From the NCBI GenBank assembly GCA_963725085.1, contig CAVRXM010000001.1, forward strand, positions 992,001 through 1,056,000: DNA of 64,000 nucleotides, given 5' to 3'. The translations under genes and the position numbers were made by a program. The stretch comes from VRUE01 sp963725085 (GTDB taxonomy: Bacteria > Actinomycetota > Thermoleophilia > Solirubrobacterales > 70-9). The notes under the pieces were generated by a model. The model ran no database searches. It had not been told where the DNA came from and saw nothing but the letters and a program-made list of their open reading frames with translations. Below, piece after piece: positions 59,139 through 64,000 of the stretch (its first letter is position 1; each line of letters begins with the position of its first letter).

Positions 59139-59182
59139 GTCTGAGCCCAACTACGACGAGATGGGCGCCTCGACGCTCTCGC

Positions 59183-60964
59183 CTAGTGGCGCTTTTTGTG
59201 GGCCCCGTGTTTTTTGTGCTTCTTTTTCTTGTGCTTGCGGACAAGCTTCGTGCTGCGGGTGACGGTAGCGGCCGCGTTCCCGGTCGGCGTGTAGGTGACT
59301 TCGATCTTCACCTTGCGCTTGCCCTTTTTGCGAAGCCCCTTCTTGGCCTTGCCGGTGGCGGCGACTTTCAGTTTCACCTGGGCCTGGCCGGTGATCGCGA
59401 CCGTCTGCGATTTGAGGCCTTTGCCATGGAGGGTGAGGCTGCCGACCGAGGGCTGGGGGAGGTTGACGAGAAGGGTCGCCGTCCCGTTCTTCTTGTTTTT
59501 CTTCAGCTTCCCGAGCGTCAGGGCGCTCGAGGGCTGAAGCTCGACCGCGCCGATGTCGGAGCCGTCGCCACCCGCTGCGTTCGGGATCGCCGGGAAGTCG
59601 ATCGGGCGGATCACCCCGCGCTCGTCCGAGCCGAGGCCCTCCGCCGCGCCCTGGTCAACCGCGGGACTGCTGAAGGCCGGGGCCATCGTCGGCGCCGGCC
59701 CGCCGTTGCCCTGGAGCGGCCCGAGCTGGGGGTCGGTGTTCACCTTGTCGCCGGCGGCGCCGAAGCCGCACTCGTTGGCGCTCTCGAGGTTGAAGCCCTG
59801 CGATTCGAGTTTCTCGCCGCAGTTCGCGGCGCCCGCGGGGCCGGAGCCGCCGCTGACGATCGTGTTCGCGACCTTCACGCCCGGGTCCCCTTCGACGTTG
59901 CCGCCTTCGGCGACCCCGTTCGGGCCGGCGTCGATCGAGTTGTTCGCGATCGTCGAGCTGACCAGCGAGAGGGATTTCCCGCCGTCGAGTTCGACCAGGA
60001 GCCCGCCGCCTTCGACGACCCCGCCGTTGCCGCTGCCCCCGCCCGCTGCGCGGGCGGAATTGCCGGCGACTGTGAGGTTGCCGAGGGGCAGCGACGGAGC
60101 TTCGGACGCGACCACGAGGCCGCCGCCTTCGGCGACGCCTCCGTTGCCGTTGGGGGCGCCGCCCGAGACGTCCTCGGAGTTGCCACTGAAGGTGCTCGCC
60201 GAGACTCCACCCGTGGTCCCGGCTTCGAATTCGAGGACCGCGCCACCGCCTTCGGCCACCCCGCCGTTGCCGCCTCCGGGCCCGCCGGTGGCATTCGCGA
60301 CGTTGCCCGAGATATCGGAGTTGCGGATCGTGACCGAGCTCCCTTCGAAGAACCCGACCCCGCCGCCTTCGACGACTCCGCCGTTCCCGCCTCCTCCGGC
60401 GCCGTTGGCGAGGACCGCGTTGCCGGTCACGCTGACGCCGTCGAGCACCAGCGCCCCATCTTCGCTGTAGATGCCTCCGCCTTCCGCAACGCCGCCGCCG
60501 TCGCCGCTACCGGTCCCGCTCACGTCGGCGCGGTTGTTCGTAACGACCGCGTTCTGAAGCGTGACGTTCGCTTCCTCGTTGCGCAGGCCCGCCCCCTCCT
60601 CGACGCCGCCCGGCGTGACGAGGCTCCCGTCCCTGATCGTGACGCCGCTGATCGTGATGTTGTTGCCGGCGCCGCCGACGTCGAAGACGCGGAACGGCCC
60701 CCCGGAGCGGATGATCGTGTCGGCCGGTGCGTGGCCGGAGATCGTCAGGCTCTTTTCGATCGTCAGCTCGTCGCTGGTCAGGGTGTAGGTGCCGGCTGGG
60801 ACGACGATCGTTTCGCCCGGCGGCGCGTCGGCGATCGCCTGCCTGATCGACCCGGGGCCGGCGTCGTTCGTGTTCGAGACGGCGATCGCGGCCGAGGCGG
60901 TGCCGGCGGGGATCAGGGCGATGATGGCGGCGAGCCCAAAGGCATGCAGCGTCCGTGCGTGCAC
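59183..60964 (-). CDS. Secreted beta-helix protein with GNGGVAEGGG repeats and Lys-rich C-terminus
   Basis: 593 residues. The signal peptide (LAAIIALIPAGTASA) is followed by GSIRQAIADAPPGE, a CSLREA-like opening without the Cys. The right-handed beta-helix at residues about 60-370 carries a repeated insert G-N-G-G-V-(A/V)-E-G-G-G at least six times. The cap contains FNLESANECGFG and SDIGAVEL (choice-of-anchor Q). The C-terminal beta domain (LGKLKKNKKNGTATLLVNL; VTYTPTG) ends in a poly-Lys/His tail. Convergent with 57559. Function unknown; likely cell-surface or adhesive. Confidence 0.85.
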   Translation of the reverse strand: MHARTLHAFGLAAIIALIPAGTASAAIAVSNTNDAGPGSIRQAIADAPPGETIVVPAGTYTLTSDELTIEKSLTISGHAPADTIIRSGGPFRVFDVGGAGNNITISGVTIRDGSLVTPGGVEEGAGLRNEEANVTLQNAVVTNNRADVSGTGSGDGGGVAEGGGIYSEDGALVLDGVSVTGNAVLANGAGGGGNGGVVEGGGVGFFEGSSVTIRNSDISGNVANATGGPGGGNGGVAEGGGAVLEFEAGTTGGVSASTFSGNSEDVSGGAPNGNGGVAEGGGLVVASEAPSLPLGNLTVAGNSARAAGGGSGNGGVVEGGGLLVELDGGKSLSLVSSTIANNSIDAGPNGVAEGGNVEGDPGVKVANTIVSGGSGPAGAANCGEKLESQGFNLESANECGFGAAGDKVNTDPQLGPLQGNGGPAPTMAPAFSSPAVDQGAAEGLGSDERGVIRPIDFPAIPNAAGGDGSDIGAVELQPSSALTLGKLKKNKKNGTATLLVNLPQPSVGSLTLHGKGLKSQTVAITGQAQVKLKVAATGKAKKGLRKKGKRKVKIEVTYTPTGNAAATVTRSTKLVRKHKKKKHKKHGAHKKRH

Positions 60965-61058
60965 GAGTCCCTTCTACCACCGGTTTGGACACCCGAGCAA
61001 CCCAATATTGGGAGTTCCGGCGGTTGTCTCGTTGCTGGTTTGGGCGTAGTGTCGGCGA

Positions 61059-61103
61059 GGGTAGCCCCGAGCCAGGAGGGTCGGGTAGCCCCGAGCCAGG
61101 AGG
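61059..61103 (+). repeat. 24-bp tandem duplication containing the ribosome-binding site
   Basis: GGGTAGCCCCGAGCCAGGAGG-type sequence occurs at 61059-61079 and again at 61083-61103, a 24-bp period. The second AGGAGG is 4 nt before the ATG at 61108; the first has none near it. This duplicates the Shine-Dalgarno region of the following gene. Confidence 0.85.
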
Positions 61104-61107
61104 ACTG

Positions 61108-62256
61108 ATGCGATCCGGAATGAAGCTGGCGTTTTGTGTCGTTGCCATCGGCCTGCTGGCTCTGCCCGCAGCGGCCTCGGCGAAGGTGATCAAGGTCAAG
61201 CCCGGGCAATCGATCCAGGCGGCAGTCGATCGGGCGCATTCCGGCGACACCGTCCAGATCGCCCCCGGCACCTACACCGAGCCCGGCACCGCATGCCCGC
61301 CGCGGCCATCCCGGACCTGTGCGGTGTCCGTCACCGAGGACGACGTCGCGATCGTCGGCCAGGGCGGGCATGGTAAGAGCGTCGTCCTCGAAGCCGGGCC
61401 AGACCAGCAGGAGGGCATCGCCGTCGGCCGCGAAGGCGGCGGCGGTTGCCTCGAAGACCCGAGTCTCCGGGTCCATGGCTCCTTGATCAAAGGGATCACG
61501 GTGAAGGGGTTCGAGGACGACGGCGTCCTCCTCGCCTGCGTCGACAACTGGCGCATCACAGAAGTGGCCGCGATCGAAAACGAGGAGTACGGAATCTTCC
61601 CCTCGCACGTCTTCGACGGCCGCCTCGACCACTCGTTCGCCTCGGGGGCCAACGACACCGGCCACTACATCGGGCAGTCGTTCAACTCGCGGGTCGATCA
61701 CAACGTCGCGACCGGCAACGTCAGCGGCTTCGAGCTCGAGAACAGCGTCGGGATTCGCGCCGACCACAACCTCTCGTACGGCAACACCGGCGGGATCCTC
61801 TCGTTCGATCTGCCGTTCCTCGACGCCAAGGTCAACAGCGGCAACGTCATCGAGCACAACGTGGTGATGAACAACGACCGGCCCAACACCTGCACCGACC
61901 CGGAGGACACGGTGTGCCAGGTTCCGCCGGGAACCGGGATCCTGCTGATGGCGGTCGACGAAAACACGGTCAAGGCCAACCTCGTCACCGGCAACGACTC
62001 CTACGGGATCGCGGTGGCCAACATCTGCCTGGCGCAGGAACTGCCGGAAGAAGTCTGCGCCGTTCTCGACATCGAGCCCAACCCCGACCACAACAGCGTC
62101 ATCTCGAACGTCGTGCTCGGCAACGGCAACAACCCGGCGCCGTCGCTGCCGCCGGTCTTCGCCAAAGACCTCGCCTGGGACGGGACCGGCCAGGGCAACT
62201 GCTGGTCGAAGAACGTGTTCGCGACCGAGTTCCCGGACCCGCTGCCGAGCTGCTGA
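61108..62256 (+). CDS. Secreted right-handed beta-helix protein (NosD-like)
   Basis: 382 residues. The signal peptide (LAFCVVAIGLLALPAAASA) leads into IKVKPGQSIQAAVDRAHSGD, the usual opening of NosD/pectate-lyase-type parallel beta-helix proteins. Beta-helix rungs follow to about residue 330 (HSFASGANDTGHYIGQSFNS, then VRADHNLSY-like rungs). Four cysteines near the end could lock the C-terminus. Unlike its neighbours it lacks the Lys-rich tail. It could bind or cleave a polysaccharide; no catalytic set is certain. A good AGGAGG precedes the ATG. Confidence 0.8.
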   Translation: MRSGMKLAFCVVAIGLLALPAAASAKVIKVKPGQSIQAAVDRAHSGDTVQIAPGTYTEPGTACPPRPSRTCAVSVTEDDVAIVGQGGHGKSVVLEAGPDQQEGIAVGREGGGGCLEDPSLRVHGSLIKGITVKGFEDDGVLLACVDNWRITEVAAIENEEYGIFPSHVFDGRLDHSFASGANDTGHYIGQSFNSRVDHNVATGNVSGFELENSVGIRADHNLSYGNTGGILSFDLPFLDAKVNSGNVIEHNVVMNNDRPNTCTDPEDTVCQVPPGTGILLMAVDENTVKANLVTGNDSYGIAVANICLAQELPEEVCAVLDIEPNPDHNSVISNVVLGNGNNPAPSLPPVFAKDLAWDGTGQGNCWSKNVFATEFPDPLPSC

Positions 62257-62684
62257 GCCCGCTCGAGCTTGAGCTGAGCCGCGCCCTTCGGGCGCCCCGC
62301 GAGCTCGTCTACGCCGCTTTCGCGAGTCCCGAGCGGCTGGCGAAGTGGTGGGGGCCGGAGGGCTTCACGATCCCGAGCCTCGACTTTCACCCCAGCCCCG
62401 GGGGCCGCTACCGGATCGAGATGCAGCCGCCGGAGGGGGACCCCTTCTTCCTCGCGGGGGAATTCCGCGAGGTCGATGCTCCGGCGCGGCTCGTTTTCAC
62501 GTTCCGCTGGGAGGATCCCGATCCCGATGACGTCGAGAACACCGCGGCGCTCTCGCTTCTCGACCTCGGCGGCACGACCGAGGTGCGGCTCACCCAGGCC
62601 CCGTTCAAGACCGCCGCCCGCCTCGGCCTTCATCGCGATGGCTGGTCGGACAGCTTCGACAAGCTCGAACGACTGATCCGTTAG
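62253..62684 (+). CDS. SRPBCC / AHSA1-like protein
   Basis: 143 residues: ELSRALRAPRELVYAAFASP and ERLAKWWGPEGFTIPSLDFH are the conserved start of the AHSA1 (Hsp90-activator-homology) group; FHPSPGGRYRIEMQPPEG, REVDAPARLVFTFRWEDP and a C-terminal helix (RDGWSDSFDKLERLI) follow. This helix-grip fold binds hydrophobic ligands. No ATG, GTG or TTG is available near the N-terminus; CTG at 62253, overlapping the upstream TGA, is the best candidate, and CTG at 62274 is an alternative. A CTG start would imply coupling to the beta-helix gene. Confidence 0.75.
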   Translation: MSPLELELSRALRAPRELVYAAFASPERLAKWWGPEGFTIPSLDFHPSPGGRYRIEMQPPEGDPFFLAGEFREVDAPARLVFTFRWEDPDPDDVENTAALSLLDLGGTTEVRLTQAPFKTAARLGLHRDGWSDSFDKLERLIR

Positions 62685-62772
62685 CGCCCGCCACGGAATC
62701 TCGGTTGTCGTTTGCCCCTGACAGCCGATCGGGTAATCCGTTTCAAGGAATGAACCAAGGAAGGGAATACCG

Positions 62773-63636
62773 ATGAAACGCGCACTGGCGCCCACGTGTC
62801 TGGTTGTCGCATTTGTTGCGACTCTCGGCCTCGCCGCCGCCGTCTCCGCCGCGCCGAGCGGCTCCAGTGATCTCAAGATCACGAAGACCGCAAGCGCCGG
62901 GACGGTCAACGTCGGATCGAATCTGACCTACACGATCGGAGTGCAGAACCTGGGCCCCGACCCCGTCGGCGGCGTCACTGTGACCGATCAGCTTCCGAAA
63001 CAGGTCGACCCCGTTTCCGCGACCTCGACCCTGGGACAGTGCTCGACGCAGAAACGAACCATCGTCTGCAAAATCGGCGGGCTGGAATTCGGGCCATCGG
63101 CGATCTCGAGCTCAGCGGGCGTGACCGTCACCGTCGTCGTCCGCAGGAGCGGCAAGATCACCAACACCGCGTCGGTCAATGGTGATCTGAAAGACCCGGT
63201 CCAATCCAATAACAAGGCGTCTGTGACCGTGACCGGCGTGAACGCGAAACCCGCCCCCCGGGCAACCTGCCGTGGGTTCGCCGCCAACGTCGTCGGGACG
63301 CCGCACACGGACCTCCTGACCGGGACTCCCGGCCGCGACGTGATCGCCGCCCTCGGCGGCAACGACACGATCATCGCCCTCTCGGGTCGCGATCTCGTCT
63401 GCGCCGGCCGCGGCAACGACGTCGTAACCGGCGGGCCGGGGGCCGACCGCGTGTTCGCCGGCTCCGGCAGGGACCGGGTGCTTGGTCGGGGCGGGCCCGA
63501 CGTCCTCAAGGGCCTCGGCGGCGCCGACGTCCTCAAGGGCAACGCTGGGGCGGACCGGCTGCGCGGCGGCCGCGGGCTCGACAGGTGCCGCGGGGGCGCC
63601 GGGCTCGACTCGCTCCGCAGCTGCGAGCGGCGCTAG
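62773..63636 (+). CDS. Secreted protein with DUF11 domain and RTX-like Gly/Asp repeats
   Basis: 287 residues. A signal peptide (LVVAFVATLGLAAAVSAA) is followed by a DUF11 domain at about 33-145 (TVNVGSNLTYTIGVQNLGPD), then from about 165 tandem nonapeptide-like repeats G-x-x-G-x-D-x-(L/V)-x (GRDVIAALGGNDTIIALSGR; GPGADRVFAGSGRDRVLGRG), a pattern that binds Ca2+ in RTX proteins. The last 30 residues lose regularity and end Cys-Glu-Arg-Arg. No type-I secretion genes are near and a signal peptide is present, so it is not a classic RTX toxin. A convergent gene follows immediately. Confidence 0.78.
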   Translation: MKRALAPTCLVVAFVATLGLAAAVSAAPSGSSDLKITKTASAGTVNVGSNLTYTIGVQNLGPDPVGGVTVTDQLPKQVDPVSATSTLGQCSTQKRTIVCKIGGLEFGPSAISSSAGVTVTVVVRRSGKITNTASVNGDLKDPVQSNNKASVTVTGVNAKPAPRATCRGFAANVVGTPHTDLLTGTPGRDVIAALGGNDTIIALSGRDLVCAGRGNDVVTGGPGADRVFAGSGRDRVLGRGGPDVLKGLGGADVLKGNAGADRLRGGRGLDRCRGGAGLDSLRSCERR

Positions 63637-64000
63637 CGCGCTCGGGTGCTTGGGCGCGAGCCGGAGCTTCAGCCGCTTCGGCTTCGAGCGGTTTCGCGCC
63701 AGGTCGGTGGCGACGGCGGTGGCGCGGAACCGCCCGCCCGCGCCGAGCCTCTTCGCGAGCTTGCCGCGGACCGGAATCACGACCTTGCGGGAGGCCTTCT
63801 TGCTCTTGACCCTGCCGGCGATCACTCGCTTGCTCTGTCTGGCTCGGTTCGAGATCGCGTCGACGACAATCGCGACCCGGGCCGGCTCGGAAAGCTTCAG
63901 CAGGAATTTGTCGCGCGCCTTCCCGTTCACGAATCGAAAGCGCCTGATCCTCGGTTTGACGGTGTCCTTGCCGACTTTGATCGTGACCGTCGCGGAGTTC
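63637..64000 (-). CDS. C-terminal part of a surface protein with Lys/Arg-rich beta domains (5' part outside window)
   Basis: From the window edge leftward the frame reads SATVTIKVGKDTVKPRIRRF, FVNGKARDKFLLKLSEPARV and VVIPVRGKLAKRLGAGGRFR, ending near LKLRLAPKH. This is the Lys/Arg-rich beta-domain style seen in other secreted proteins here. The frame stays open to 63112 over the whole RTX-like gene, but that tail looks like shadow sequence. The real 3' end is uncertain, near 63637, possibly after a small indel. The 5' end and any signal peptide lie outside the window. Confidence 0.55.

Noticed and set aside
63112..63640. Extension of the last minus-strand gene across the whole RTX-like gene
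   Set aside because: The extension is antisense to clear Gly/Asp repeats and low in complexity; a true end near 63637 is more likely.

Overview
This is a high-GC bacterial window. It most resembles the actinobacterial class Thermoleophilia (Solirubrobacterales and relatives). That placement is an inference from the many secreted beta-helix and YVTN-propeller proteins ending in a lysine-rich beta domain, plus frequent GTG starts. No rRNA or other taxonomic marker is present.

Layout. 1-3.9 kb: a partial membrane protein, two secreted proteins and a hypothetical gene. 3.9-8.7 kb: two tRNA-Ser genes, an MFS exporter, an FAD sugar-lactone oxidase, a PLP amino-acid deaminase/aldolase and a small cassette inserted at tRNA-Ser(GCU). 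8.7-14.2 kb: cytochrome P450, pyruvate kinase, a 38-residue membrane peptide coupled to an enoyl-CoA hydratase, a GNAT, a hotdog thioesterase and a lipoprotein. 14.2-23.6 kb: one 3112-residue secreted protein containing a 1377-bp higher-order repeat. 23.6-33.3 kb: L-2-hydroxyglutarate oxidase, tRNA-Arg(ACG), then an array of gene cassettes each closed by a conserved arm of about 150 bp and a perfect copy of the tRNA-Arg 3' half. 33.3-42.1 kb: an alcohol dehydrogenase coupled to a YVTN/PKD protein, surface proteins, an esterase and gene remnants. 42.1-46.5 kb: a probable light-controlled membrane-lipid locus (CarH/LitR-like B12 regulator divergent from an oxidoreductase and a DUF1365-cyclopropane synthase fusion). 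46.5-57.4 kb: amine oxidase, aminotransferase, Kup K+ transporter, assorted metabolic enzymes, and a TetR / polyamine-type binding protein / amidohydrolase group. 57.4-64 kb: more secreted repeat proteins.

The most interesting system is the tRNA-anchored cassette array at 24.9-33.3 kb. Four tandem modules carry a fused spermidine-synthase-like protein, TrpB2, a geranylgeranyl-reductase-type flavoprotein, and an ABM/methyltransferase/VOC set with an integrase remnant. They are separated by 47-nt tRNA-Arg 3'-half repeats, each preceded by a related arm containing hairpins. A similar single-gene cassette, with a 54-nt repeat, sits at tRNA-Ser(GCU). No intact recombinase is visible, so the cassettes were probably mobilised in trans by a tyrosine recombinase, in a way loosely comparable to integron cassettes or tRNA-flanked tycheposons.

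Caveat: ten or more genes are broken by small frameshifts, several at homopolymers. Many of these are probably consensus errors in the assembly, so frame-disrupted genes are given as single loci spanning the shifts.
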